Origin: Fimbriimonadaceae bacterium | GTDB lineage: Bacteria > Armatimonadota > Fimbriimonadia > Fimbriimonadales > Fimbriimonadaceae | Length of the DNA: 25,849 nucleotides | Assembly (NCBI GenBank): GCA_022402505.1 | Contig: JAKRSE010000138.1 | Location: 1-25,849 of the forward strand | Reading direction: 5' to 3' | In this document: in pieces, positions 7,183 through 15,129 of the stretch | Numbering within the stretch: the stretch's first letter is position 1 | Layout: every line of letters begins with the position of its first letter | Translations under genes and position numbers: made by a program | The notes under the pieces: generated by a model | What the model saw: the letters and a program-made list of their open reading frames with translations, nothing else | Told to the model about the DNA's origin: nothing | Database searches by the model: none

Positions 7183-7756
7183 AGCCGAATCCACCCGCCG
7201 CCAAGGCAACCTGCTGGACGCCTGGATCCGCGAGAAGCGCGATCTTCTGGCCCGCTCGCGCCGGATCAACGCCGCCATCATCGGCGCGTCCCTGGTCCTC
7301 ATCGGCAGCCTGGGCTGGTTCCCCGCACGGATCTTTTCGCTGATGAGCGCCGACGCCCTCAACCAGCGCCGGATCGAGGAAATGGGGCAGAGCTCCAGCC
7401 AGGTCCAGGCCCTGGACGTCCAGCTGGCGCAGGCCCGCGGCTACCGCGACCTCACCGCCGGCCTCGACAAGACCCACCGCAGCCTCTACGGCCGCCTGGT
7501 CACGGTGATGAACTCGGTGCGGCAGGGCACGGTGCTGATCACCTTGAACGCCGCCGCCGTGGACGGCCGACTGCAGCTCTCCGGCACCGCCGAAGTCGCC
7601 TCGTTCCAGTCCGGCCGAGACTTTCTGCAGAACGTCGAATCCGCCTTCGACTCCGGCCAGGTCCGAGCCGTCATGACCGGATCCAAACCATCGCCGGTTC
7701 TGGGGCCCCAGGGCCAGACCATCGACTTCCTGATCGTGGAGGAGACGCGACGGTGA
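7160..7756 (+). CDS. pilN: PilN-like type IV pilus inner-membrane alignment protein
   Basis: Encodes 198 residues. The N-terminal cytoplasmic stretch contains NLLDAWIREKRD, the counterpart of the conserved I-N-L-L-P segment by which PilN binds PilM, followed by basic residues and one transmembrane helix at ~37-55 (NAAIIGASLVLIGSLGW). A heptad-rich periplasmic helix (~65-110) is followed by an alpha/beta domain beginning VTVMNSVRQGTVLITLNAAAVDG and SGTAEVASFQSGRDFLQNVE, the typical PilN ferredoxin-like fold. It pairs with PilO in the periplasm. The start lies inside the end of pilM; a downstream start would remove the PilM-binding peptide, so this one is preferred. Confidence 0.87.
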   Translation: MSGPATLEAESTRRQGNLLDAWIREKRDLLARSRRINAAIIGASLVLIGSLGWFPARIFSLMSADALNQRRIEEMGQSSSQVQALDVQLAQARGYRDLTAGLDKTHRSLYGRLVTVMNSVRQGTVLITLNAAAVDGRLQLSGTAEVASFQSGRDFLQNVESAFDSGQVRAVMTGSKPSPVLGPQGQTIDFLIVEETRR

Positions 7757-8340
7757 TCGGAGGCCTCCCGGCAAGCGGGCAGATCCTGGCCCGACGCGCC
7801 GCCCTGGCACGAGGCCTGGCGATCGCCGCCGGCGTGCTCCTGGTCCTCGGCTTTGGCGCCGACCTGCTCCTCGCCGGGCGCGAAGGCAGATCGGCCCGAG
7901 AAGCCGACGAGCTCGAAGCGCAGATGAAGGCCCGGCGGACCGACCTCGCAGCCCTGGAAGAGCAGGCCCGAGACACGATGACCGGCCTCCAAGCCGTCAC
8001 CCGCATCCAGGAGTCTCTGGTCCAGCTGGGCCGCACGGTTGGAGTCTCCGTCACCTCATTCCAGAGCTCGCCCCAGCTCGCTCCCTTCCTATCCGGCTAC
8101 GGAACCCCCGCTCCCGGAGGATGGCTGATGGCCGGCGTCGAGATGGAGGCGGAGGGCAATGCCCTCGCCCTCGCCCGGTTCATCCGCTCCTTCCCGGAAA
8201 GCGGTCTCCGGTTCGAGGTCGCCGAAGTCCGGCTCACCCCGGGGCCGGCCGCGCCGGAAGGCAAGACCATGATCACCGCCGGCCTCAGACTCGTCGTGCT
8301 GACCCGAGACCCGGCTGCATCGACCGGAGGCCGTTCGTGA
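7753..8340 (+). CDS. pilO: PilO-like type IV pilus inner-membrane alignment protein
   Basis: Encodes 195 residues starting at a GTG that overlaps the pilN TGA (GTGA). One transmembrane helix near residues 20-40 (ARGLAIAAGVLLVLGFGADLLLAG) is followed by a coiled coil (~45-80, READELEAQMKARRTDLAALEEQ) and a C-terminal periplasmic domain with VSVTSFQSSPQLAPF and EMEAEGNALALARFIRSFPESGLRFEVAEVRLTPG, which corresponds to the PilO/GspM-type ferredoxin-like domain with its short L-x-x-F-I-R helix. It should dimerise with PilN and receive the PilP-like lipoprotein or helix. The identification rests on architecture plus position, since PilO sequences diverge strongly. Confidence 0.85.
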   Translation: MIGGLPASGQILARRAALARGLAIAAGVLLVLGFGADLLLAGREGRSAREADELEAQMKARRTDLAALEEQARDTMTGLQAVTRIQESLVQLGRTVGVSVTSFQSSPQLAPFLSGYGTPAPGGWLMAGVEMEAEGNALALARFIRSFPESGLRFEVAEVRLTPGPAAPEGKTMITAGLRLVVLTRDPAASTGGRS

Positions 8341-9011
8341 AGTTCGACGGCAAGACCATCGCCCTCCTGGCCCTGATGCCGGTGATGATGGCGGTCGCCC
8401 TGATGAACGTGCTGCCGATGCTGATGCGCAAGCCTGCGCCGCCGCGACCGCCAAGGCAGACGAGCGTGGACTACTCTGCCAAAGTCCTCAACCCCGACCT
8501 GGTCACCGACCCCTTCTACCATCCGGCCCTGGTTTCGGCCACGACGCCGACTCCCGGCCCCGGAGCCCTGCAGGCCCCTTCGACTCCGGTCATGCCCGCT
8601 CGGCCCTCCGCTCCGGCAGTGCTGCCTCCGCCGACGATGGCGGGCAGGATGGATCCGGGCATGGGCGACGCCGGACTGCAGCCTTGGACTCCCCCAAGCC
8701 CCGGAAGCCCATCGGCGCCCCTGCCTTCCGCCACCGGACCCCTGCCCCCCACGGGCCCGGCCCAGAGCTTCAGCCCATCCGAACCTCCCCTGCCGTCCAC
8801 GCCGCTCCTCGCCTTCACGGTGAAGGGGATCGTCTGGGGCGACCGGCCCTTCGCCTTCATCTCGGTGGAAGGCGGCCCCTCCGACCGCTTCTTCATCGGC
8901 GATTCACCCGCCGAAGGGGTGCTGGTCCAAGCGATTTCATCCACGAGCGTGACCCTGGTGCGCGGCAAGACGGCCAAGACCCTGGGTTCGGGAAAAAGTG
9001 ACACCCTATGA
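8337..9011 (+). CDS. PilP/GspC-like periplasmic pilus-assembly protein
   Basis: Encodes 224 residues from a GTG that overlaps the pilO TGA. One N-terminal membrane helix (residues ~7-30, TIALLALMPVMMAVALMNVL) takes the place of the lipobox of classical PilP. A long Pro/Ala/Ser/Gly-rich spacer covers ~45-155. The C-terminal ~65 residues, beginning LAFTVKGIVWGDRPFAFISVEGG and ending with SSTSVTLVRGKTAKTLG, match the small beta-barrel HR domain of GspC/PilP that contacts the secretin N0 domain. The membrane-helix plus long spacer arrangement is closer to GspC than PilP. Its stop overlaps the secretin start (ATGA). The gene sits exactly where pilP is found in pilMNOPQ operons. Confidence 0.78.
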   Translation: MKFDGKTIALLALMPVMMAVALMNVLPMLMRKPAPPRPPRQTSVDYSAKVLNPDLVTDPFYHPALVSATTPTPGPGALQAPSTPVMPARPSAPAVLPPPTMAGRMDPGMGDAGLQPWTPPSPGSPSAPLPSATGPLPPTGPAQSFSPSEPPLPSTPLLAFTVKGIVWGDRPFAFISVEGGPSDRFFIGDSPAEGVLVQAISSTSVTLVRGKTAKTLGSGKSDTL

Positions 9012-10885
9012 TCCCTTCCTTCTTCGCCGTCGCAGCCGGCCTTGCTCAGCCTGAGCCGATCCTGCCGCCCGTCCATCCGATGCCGGTGCTTCGCCGACCG
9101 TCGGGTTCGGAGCTTCGACCTGTCGATCCCCTCTCGGACGCCGGATTCATCGTCCGCTCGGGAGCCGAAACGATTCCGGCCGGAGCCCAGGGGCGAAACG
9201 AGGCCTTCACGGCCGCCCTGGCGATGATCTTCGGACCCGCTCCGACGCCTCCGCCTGTCCCGGCGGCACCCGTCGCGGCGCCTCAGGCCCCCGAACCGGC
9301 TCGGACTCCCCCCGTCAGCCTGGCCGGCCCCGTGGATTCCCGGCGAGGGCGATCACAGGTGCTGCCGCCTGCGGCCAGGCCCGTTCCCCCGGCTCCTCGG
9401 GTGGAACCGCAGCCGGCCCCGGCCGCCCTGGCCGCCAATCTGACGACCGCCCCCTCCTCCCCGACCGGACCGCGAGGACAGGCGACCGATCCCGGCGACC
9501 CGATGATGCCGGAGATGGCGCCCGCCTCCGTCTCCACCCCGATCGCCCGGCCCGTGGATGTCAAGGCCCTGCCGATCAAGGCCTCGGGCACCGCCGCCTC
9601 CCTCAGCCTGGACGTGGTCGATCTGGAAGTGAGCCGGGTGCTTCAGGTCATCAGCGAACAGGCCAAGACGAACCTGATCCTGCTCAGCAACCCGCAGAAG
9701 ACGCTCACGATCCGGCTGCAGAACGTACCGCTGGACGAGGCCCTCACCCACGTGTGCGCCATCGCCGGACTCCGACGTCTGAAGATCGGCACCACCTACG
9801 TGATCGCCTCTCCCGAGGAGCTGTCCGCCGCCTATCCCGAGGAGTACCGAGCCGCCTATCCTTCGGCCGCCCCCGCCGTGCAGGGACCCGCCGTCCCCGA
9901 GGCGAGGGAGCTGATCGTCCTGCAGGTGAGCTTCACCAGCGCCCCGGCCCTGGCCAAGGTGCTCCAGGAAACCTTCCCCAAAGATGAGCTGACCGTGGTC
10001 GTCGGACCCGCCCAGCATGTGCCCCGCCTCTCGGACTCCAACACCGAGGACAAGACCGGCGTGCAGACCGGGCTCCTGACCGAGGAAACCGGCCAGGGCG
10101 GCTCGGGGAACGATGGCGGCGACCCGAACAGCCGGATCATCGTTCTCCAGGGAACCCCGTCCGTGCTGGAACGAGCCAAGATCGTGGCCCAGGCGATGGA
10201 CCGAGCCCGGCCGCAGATCAGCATCTCGGTCCGGATCATCGACGTGCAGAATGAGGCCCTCCGAGACCTCGGGGTCAGCTGGTCCTTCAGCGATTCCACC
10301 ATCAGGGAACAGGAAGGCGGCGGGTTCAACATCCGCAGCTTCGACCGCAGCCCGCAGACCTTCTCCGCCGCCCTCGCCGCCCTCCAGAGGAGCGACCGGG
10401 CCAAGATCCTGGCCGAACCGAACATCAGCGTCCTGGACAACCAGCGCGCCTTCATCCTGATCGGCCAGCGGCTCAACTTCCCGACTCTGATCGGCTACAC
10501 CCAGGCCAACACTCCGATCTTCAGCCCCAAGGAAGAGAAGGTCGGCATCTACCTGCAGGTGGCGGCTTCGGTCGCCCCGAACGGCGAGATCACCATGAGC
10601 CTCTACCCCCAGGTCAGCACCGTGACGGGCTTCCTGGAAGTGAGCGGCGGCAGCTACCCCCAGATCGCCACCCGCGAAGCCCAGACCACCGTCCGGGTCT
10701 CCAGCGGCGAGACGATCATGATCGGCGGCCTGATCCGCGATGATGAGATCAGGAACGTGCAGAAGGTGCCCTTCCTCGGAGACATTCCGATCCTGGGCGA
10801 GTTCTTCCGGAAGACGCGAACCCAGCGGACCTCCAGCCAGATCATCATCAGCATCACCCCGACCGTCACCCCGCCCCGCCCCTGA
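9008..10885 (+). CDS. pilQ: PilQ-like outer-membrane secretin
   Basis: Encodes 625 residues. A brief hydrophobic N-terminus (IPSFFAVAAGLAQ) may be a short signal sequence. Residues ~75-185 are Pro/Ala-rich. An STN/N0-type domain follows (~198-265: SLSLDVVDLEVSRVLQVISEQ, NLILL, TIRLQNVPLDEALTHV, YVIAS). An N1-like domain contains ARELIVLQVSFTSAPALAKVLQE, and a low-complexity Gly/Asp loop precedes it to the secretin core. The core runs from ~400 (RPQISISVRIIDVQNEAL) to the end with AKILAEPNISVLDN, GETIMIGGLIRDDE and the closing secretin signature VPFLGDIPILGEFFR. Secretins form the multimeric gate for the filament. The ATG overlaps the preceding gene's stop. The usual AMIN domain of PilQ is not evident. 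Confidence 0.92.
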   Translation: MIPSFFAVAAGLAQPEPILPPVHPMPVLRRPSGSELRPVDPLSDAGFIVRSGAETIPAGAQGRNEAFTAALAMIFGPAPTPPPVPAAPVAAPQAPEPARTPPVSLAGPVDSRRGRSQVLPPAARPVPPAPRVEPQPAPAALAANLTTAPSSPTGPRGQATDPGDPMMPEMAPASVSTPIARPVDVKALPIKASGTAASLSLDVVDLEVSRVLQVISEQAKTNLILLSNPQKTLTIRLQNVPLDEALTHVCAIAGLRRLKIGTTYVIASPEELSAAYPEEYRAAYPSAAPAVQGPAVPEARELIVLQVSFTSAPALAKVLQETFPKDELTVVVGPAQHVPRLSDSNTEDKTGVQTGLLTEETGQGGSGNDGGDPNSRIIVLQGTPSVLERAKIVAQAMDRARPQISISVRIIDVQNEALRDLGVSWSFSDSTIREQEGGGFNIRSFDRSPQTFSAALAALQRSDRAKILAEPNISVLDNQRAFILIGQRLNFPTLIGYTQANTPIFSPKEEKVGIYLQVAASVAPNGEITMSLYPQVSTVTGFLEVSGGSYPQIATREAQTTVRVSSGETIMIGGLIRDDEIRNVQKVPFLGDIPILGEFFRKTRTQRTSSQIIISITPTVTPPRP

Positions 10886-10900
10886 GAGGCACACCCACCC

Positions 10901-12613
10901 ATGCATGCCGAACGCAGCATCATCGACGTCCTGATCGAAGAGCAGCTCGTCACCCCGGAACAGGTGAACGAGCTGCTGGCCAACCGTCGCGACCTGACGG
11001 TGGAAGTGGATGAACTGGCCGTTCAGCAGGGGCTCATCTCGCAGGCGGACCGGTGCCGATGCCTGGGACTCGCCACCGGAATCCCCTTCCACGACCTTCG
11101 ACGCCTGCCCCCCAGCCCGGCGGCGGCCTCCTCGCTTTCGGCCCGACTCGCCAGCCGATTCGTCGCCGTTCCGGTGGACCTGACCGACTTCGCCGCCACC
11201 GTGGCGATGGCCAACCCCCTGGACCTGGAGGCGCTGGACGCCCTGCAGCACGCGCTGAACCGCGAGATCGACCCCATGTGGGCCGTCGCCGACGACATCA
11301 AGGAGGTCCTCGTCCGCACCCACGGCAAGCTGGACGAACTGGCAAACCTCATCGGCGAACTGGCGATCGGCGACCACGACATCGAACTCGCCACCGAGGT
11401 CGATGAGCCGGAAGGTCAAAACGCGGTGGACATGCGGCTCATCGCCGACGACGCCCCCGCGATCAAGCTCGCCAACGCCCTCATCAGCCGGTCGGTCAAG
11501 GTCGGCGCGAGCGACATCCACATCGAACCCGGCGAGAAATCGGTCCGGGTCCGGTTCCGCATCGACGGCCTGCTCCAGGAGGTCATGCAGGTGCCCAAGG
11601 ACCTCCAGCGGTCGCTCATCTCGCGGCTCAAAGTCATCGCCGGGCTCGACATCGCGGAACGCCGCGTGCCTCAGGACGGCCGAATCACCATGTACGTCCA
11701 GGAGGGCAGCTTCGACCTCCGCGTCGCCACCTACCCCTGCGCCTACGGCGAGAAGATGATCATCCGCGTGCTGAACAAGGCGGCCATCTCCATGCAGCTC
11801 ACCGAACTCGGCATCCCGCCGCAGTCGTTGATGAGCCTGATCCACGCCGCCGAGCAGACTCAGGGCCTGATCCTGGTCAACGGACCGACCGGCAGCGGAA
11901 AGACGACGACCCTCTACTCCGTCCTCAACCACCTGAACCGCGTCCATCGGCACATCATCACCATCGAAGACCCGATCGAATACCGGCTGGACGGCATCGT
12001 CCAGGGCAACGTCAACAACGCGGCCGGGCTCACCTTTGCCCGAGGGCTGCGGGCGATGCTCCGCGCCGACCCCGACGTGATCTTGGTCGGTGAAAGCCGC
12101 GACCCGGAAACCGCCGGCACCGCCATCGAAGCCGCCCTGACCGGCCACCTGGTGCTCACTTCGCTCCACGCCAACGACGCCGCCTCGGCCGTGGTCCGAC
12201 TCGGCGAAATGGGCGTCGAGCCCTTCCTCGTCGGTTCCGCCGTCACCTGCTCGGTCGCCCAGCGGCTGCTGCGGAGGGTCTGCCCGAACTGCCGCACGGA
12301 ATACATGCCCGACCACGCCGCCATGCTCCTGCTCGGCCTCGATCCGGGCGAAACCTTCCTCCACGGAGCCGGCTGCGACATGTGCAACGGCAGCGGCTAC
12401 CGCGGCCGCGTCGGGGTCTACGAGGTCATGACCGTGACGCCCAAGATCCGAAGACTGATCTATCAGAACGCCCCGGGCCATGAGATCACCCAGGTCGCCA
12501 AACGCGACGGGATGATCGGCATGAGGGAGGACGCCCTGAGCAAGGTCCGCGCCGGAATCACCACCGTCGAGGAAGTCCTCCGCGCCACCCCCGAAGACGA
12601 GGCCGCCGCATGA
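10901..12613 (+). CDS. pilB: PilB/GspE-type pilus assembly ATPase
   Basis: Encodes 570 residues. The first ~140 form an N-terminal T2SSE_N/MshEN-type domain (IIDVLIEEQLVTPEQVNELL, LAVQQGLISQADRCRCLGLATGIPFHDL). The ATPase core contains DIHIEPGEKSVRVRFRIDG, Walker A GPTGSGKTTT near residues 328-337, the Asp box HIITIEDPIEYRLDGIVQ, atypical Walker B-type VILVGESRDPET (family consensus has an Ile before Arg-Asp), and the His box TGHLVLTSLHAND. Four cysteines (CPNC and CDMC, spaced ~35 apart) form the zinc site of extension ATPases and distinguish PilB from PilT. Starts 15 nt after pilQ, the only non-overlapping junction before the third pilin; a GAGAGG-like purine run in that gap can serve as ribosome site. 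Powers subunit extraction and filament growth. Confidence 0.94.
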   Translation: MHAERSIIDVLIEEQLVTPEQVNELLANRRDLTVEVDELAVQQGLISQADRCRCLGLATGIPFHDLRRLPPSPAAASSLSARLASRFVAVPVDLTDFAATVAMANPLDLEALDALQHALNREIDPMWAVADDIKEVLVRTHGKLDELANLIGELAIGDHDIELATEVDEPEGQNAVDMRLIADDAPAIKLANALISRSVKVGASDIHIEPGEKSVRVRFRIDGLLQEVMQVPKDLQRSLISRLKVIAGLDIAERRVPQDGRITMYVQEGSFDLRVATYPCAYGEKMIIRVLNKAAISMQLTELGIPPQSLMSLIHAAEQTQGLILVNGPTGSGKTTTLYSVLNHLNRVHRHIITIEDPIEYRLDGIVQGNVNNAAGLTFARGLRAMLRADPDVILVGESRDPETAGTAIEAALTGHLVLTSLHANDAASAVVRLGEMGVEPFLVGSAVTCSVAQRLLRRVCPNCRTEYMPDHAAMLLLGLDPGETFLHGAGCDMCNGSGYRGRVGVYEVMTVTPKIRRLIYQNAPGHEITQVAKRDGMIGMREDALSKVRAGITTVEEVLRATPEDEAAA

Positions 12614-13845
12614 GCGCATTCAAGTACAAGATCCTGACCGGCGACGGAGAGACGAAGACCGGGGAAGTTCAAGCGGGGGGGCTGGAAGAGGCCGAGCGCC
12701 GGCTGCAGCAGCAGGGCGCGACCGTCATCTCCCTGGTTCCCCTCTTTGAGAAGAAGGCCAAGGAGGCGGCGGGCGCCAAGCCGCTCACCCAGGTCCGCGT
12801 GGGGAAGGCCAAGGCAAAGCCCGCCGAGCTCGCCACCGTCCTGAGAAACCTGGCCGTCCTCGCCGAATCCGGCGTCCCCTTCTATGAATCGCTGAACGCG
12901 GTGCAGGAAGGAGCCGAGTCTCCCGCCCTCCGCGAGGGCCTGGAAAAGGTCAAGAGCCAGGTGATGGCGGGCCGGACCCTCGGCCAATCCCTTCGCTCGG
13001 CCCCGGAGCTCTTCACCCCCATGGTCTGCGACATGGTGGCCACCGGCGAAGAGAGCGGCCGACTGGACAAGGCCCTGACCGGAGCCGCAGCCTACATGGA
13101 CCGGGCCGTCGCCCTCCGGGCCAAGCTCGTCAACGCCCTCATCTATCCCTCCATCCTGCTCGGAGTCGCCGGCCTCACCGTCTCGGCGCTGGTTTTCTTC
13201 ATCATGCCGCGTTTCGCCGAAACGTTCAAGGGCATGAACATCAAGCCGCCGGCCGTCACCCAGGCGCTCATGGATTTCGGCACCACCGCCTCCACCAAGC
13301 CCTGGCTCTTCATCGTGGTGCCGCTCGCGGTCGTCTTCCTGATCAAGTTCATCGCCGCCAAGCCGGTGCTCCGAGACTTCTTCCTTCGGCTCTCCCGCCG
13401 GATTCCGGTCCTCGGGCCCGTGCTGCGACAGCTGAGTCTCGCGAGGATGCTCAGCACCCTGAGCAGCCTGCTGGGAAGCGGAGTCAACCTCCTGCCGGCC
13501 CTGGAGAGCGCGGGCAAGGTCTCCGGCGATCCCGACATCGAAGCCGCCTGCGAGGCCGCCCACCAGGACGTTCACGGCGGCGGAATGCTGAGCGAATCCT
13601 TCAAGCGGACCCGAGTCCTGCCCCCGACGCTGGTCCAGATGGTCGCCGTCGGCGAGCGGAGCGGAAGGCTGAGCACCCTGGTGGAACGGGCCAGCGAGGA
13701 GATGGAGGTTCAGGCCGACGCCCGGCTCAAATCGCTCATGGCGATCTTCGAGCCGATCATGATCCTCGTGATGGGCGGCGTCATCGGCCTGATCACCTTC
13801 TCCCTGATCTCGCCGCTCTTCTCGGTGCTGCAGAACGTGAGGTGA
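12610..13845 (+). CDS. pilC: PilC/GspF-type platform protein
   Basis: Encodes 411 residues with the family layout: an N-terminal cytoplasmic extension (FKYKILTGDGETKTGEVQAGGLEEAERRL, as in most PilC), then two tandem T2SSF domains. The first contains LATVLRNLAVLAESGVPFYESLNAV and MVATGEESGRLDKAL; the second SLARMLSTLSSLLGSGVNLLPALE and MVAVGERSGRLSTLVERASEE, the repeated GE-x-SG-x-L motif. Hydrophobic segments lie at ~172-200, ~228-250 and ~378-408. PilC sits in the inner membrane beneath the filament and is turned by PilB. The ATG overlaps the pilB TGA. Intact and of normal length. Confidence 0.94.
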   Translation: MSAFKYKILTGDGETKTGEVQAGGLEEAERRLQQQGATVISLVPLFEKKAKEAAGAKPLTQVRVGKAKAKPAELATVLRNLAVLAESGVPFYESLNAVQEGAESPALREGLEKVKSQVMAGRTLGQSLRSAPELFTPMVCDMVATGEESGRLDKALTGAAAYMDRAVALRAKLVNALIYPSILLGVAGLTVSALVFFIMPRFAETFKGMNIKPPAVTQALMDFGTTASTKPWLFIVVPLAVVFLIKFIAAKPVLRDFFLRLSRRIPVLGPVLRQLSLARMLSTLSSLLGSGVNLLPALESAGKVSGDPDIEAACEAAHQDVHGGGMLSESFKRTRVLPPTLVQMVAVGERSGRLSTLVERASEEMEVQADARLKSLMAIFEPIMILVMGGVIGLITFSLISPLFSVLQNVR

Positions 13846-14267
13846 TCTTGAGGCGGCGCGGATACAGTCTGCTGGAGGTTCTCATGGGAGTCTCGGTTCT
13901 GGCCATCCTGCTTGGACTGACCATGCCCGCGCTCCGGGGCATCTCGGCCAACTCTCAGGAGTCGGAGCTGAAGCGGCGACTGCTCCTGGTGCGGCAGGCA
14001 TCGGGGCGGGCCTCGGCCGACATCGGCTGCTTCATCGGTCAGCTCTCCGATCTGACCCTTTCCGCCTCGCCGGGAACCTGCTTCAATGAGAACGGCGATC
14101 CGGTCTCGATTCCGGTCGGCTCTTGGCGCGGGCCCTACCTCGCCTCTCTCCCCATCGACCCGGTCAGCCGAGCGCCCTTCACCTACCAGACCGGCAGCGG
14201 CATGGGCCGTGTCGCCAGTTCCGCCTCCGGCAACGACAGCAAAGGGGTGCCTTTTGCGGGCTACTAG
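13842..14267 (+). CDS. Type IV pilin/pseudopilin-like protein 1 (GspG-like)
   Basis: Encodes 141 residues. A very short basic leader (MILRRRG) is followed by YSLLEVLMGVSVLAILLGLTMPAL: Gly at -1, Glu at +5, and a hydrophobic helix, the prepilin peptidase signature. The C-terminal half has WRGPYLASLPIDPVSRAPFTYQ, a GspG-type block repeated in the two following genes, and ends ..GNDSKGVPFAGY. The start is a GTG overlapping the pilC TGA (GTGA); TTG at 13848 is a shorter alternative. There is only a pair of cysteines (residues ~66 and ~80), potentially a disulfide. Whether it is the main filament subunit or a minor/tip pilin cannot be told. Confidence 0.87.
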   Translation: MILRRRGYSLLEVLMGVSVLAILLGLTMPALRGISANSQESELKRRLLLVRQASGRASADIGCFIGQLSDLTLSASPGTCFNENGDPVSIPVGSWRGPYLASLPIDPVSRAPFTYQTGSGMGRVASSASGNDSKGVPFAGY

Positions 14268-14670
14268 ACGAGGCTTCAGCCTGCTGGAGCTGATGATCGT
14301 TTTGGCGATGGTCGCCACGCTCGCCGCCATCGCCGCCCCCAACCTCATCCTCCAATCGCGGAGAGGCAAGGAGGCCGAGCTCGGCCGACGGCTGCAGCTG
14401 GTTCGGGCGGCCCTGAACGCCTTCCACTCCGACCTCGGCTGCCATCCGACCGCCCTCGCCCAGCTGGAGGCGGTCACCGTGACCCAGTGCCTGGCCCCCA
14501 ACCAGGCGACCATCACCCCGCCCGGAATCGTGCGCGGCCCCTATCTTCCCAAAGTCCCGCTCGATCCGGTCTCCGGCGCTGCGTTCACCTATTCCCCTGC
14601 CTCCGGATTCACGGTCGGCTCATCCGCGACAGGCACCGATCTTGCCGGACGCGCCTACTCCACCTACTGA
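14254..14670 (+). CDS. Type IV pilin/pseudopilin-like protein 2, TTG start
   Basis: Encodes about 138 residues and is a paralogue of its neighbours. No ATG or GTG lies in frame before the prepilin signature; the best start is TTG 14254, which has AAAGGGG six nt upstream and gives leader MRATRRG before FSLLELMIVLAMVATLAAIAAPNLI (Gly -1, Glu +5). The C-terminal part contains VRGPYLPKVPLDPVSGAAFTY and ends ..DLAGRAYSTY. The cysteine pair (DLGCHP and VTQCLA) is conserved in position with pilin 3. The start lies inside the last codons of pilin 1, so the two are translationally coupled. A start-codon search limited to ATG/GTG would give a false upstream extension in this frame. Confidence 0.82.
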   Translation: MRATRRGFSLLELMIVLAMVATLAAIAAPNLILQSRRGKEAELGRRLQLVRAALNAFHSDLGCHPTALAQLEAVTVTQCLAPNQATITPPGIVRGPYLPKVPLDPVSGAAFTYSPASGFTVGSSATGTDLAGRAYSTY

Positions 14671-14703
14671 AGAAGCGGCCCGCCCTGCCGATGATCTAGG
14701 GTG

Positions 14704-15117
14704 ATGAGACGTCGCGGCTTCACCCTGGTGGAACTGATGGTGGCCGTCGCCATCATGGGAATGGTGATGGCGATCGCCGTGCCCAACCTGCAGCTGGCCG
14801 GTCGGCGTGCGCGGGAGTCGGCGCTGCGGAACGATCTTGCCGTCGTCCGGGCCGCCATCCAGATGTTCCGGACCGACGTGGGCTGTCATCCCACCCAGCT
14901 CGCCCACCTTTCGGGGCTCGCGGCTCCGGCGACCTGCACCACGGTCGGCGGGGGCTCGACTCCGGTGATCGCCTCCCGCTATCGCGGTCCCTACCTCCCG
15001 GCAACCCCGGTCGATCCGGTCAGCCGGACCGCCTTCGGCTACACCGCCGCCACCGGAGTCGTGCTCAGCTCGGCCGCCGGCAACGACATCAACGGCAGCC
15101 CCTATTCCGGCTACTGA
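14704..15117 (+). CDS. Type IV pilin/pseudopilin-like protein 3
   Basis: Encodes about 137 residues. Leader MRRRG, then FTLVELMVAVAIMGMVMAIAVPNLQL, with Gly -1 and Glu +5. Then TDVGCHPTQLAHL, cysteine in PATCTTVG, YRGPYLPATPVDPVSRTAFGY, and the ending ..GNDINGSPYSGY, which resembles the D-x-x-G-x-P-Y turn that binds calcium in GspG-type pseudopilins, although the acidic ligand set is not complete. ATG 14704 is used; GTG 14701 immediately before it is equally possible and adds one residue. It follows pilin 2 by about 33 nt, the largest gap in the operon, and is the last gene before the convergent Fur-family gene 12 nt away. No terminator is visible between them. Confidence 0.86.
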   Translation: MRRRGFTLVELMVAVAIMGMVMAIAVPNLQLAGRRARESALRNDLAVVRAAIQMFRTDVGCHPTQLAHLSGLAAPATCTTVGGGSTPVIASRYRGPYLPATPVDPVSRTAFGYTAATGVVLSSAAGNDINGSPYSGY

Positions 15118-15129
15118 TCCCAGAAGGGC

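Noticed and set aside
10901..11320. Direct c-di-GMP binding by the PilB N-terminal domain, linking it to the HD-GYP enzyme
   Set aside because: The domain is MshEN-like overall, but the R-L-G-x-x-L start of the ligand motif is not present (R-S-I-I instead), so binding cannot be claimed from sequence.
9353..12619. Very long open frame (~1,088 codons) on the minus strand
   Set aside because: It lies antisense to pilQ and pilB, is dominated by Gly/Asp/His/Val from reading GC-rich codons backwards, and has no recognisable domain; the plus-strand genes are unambiguous.
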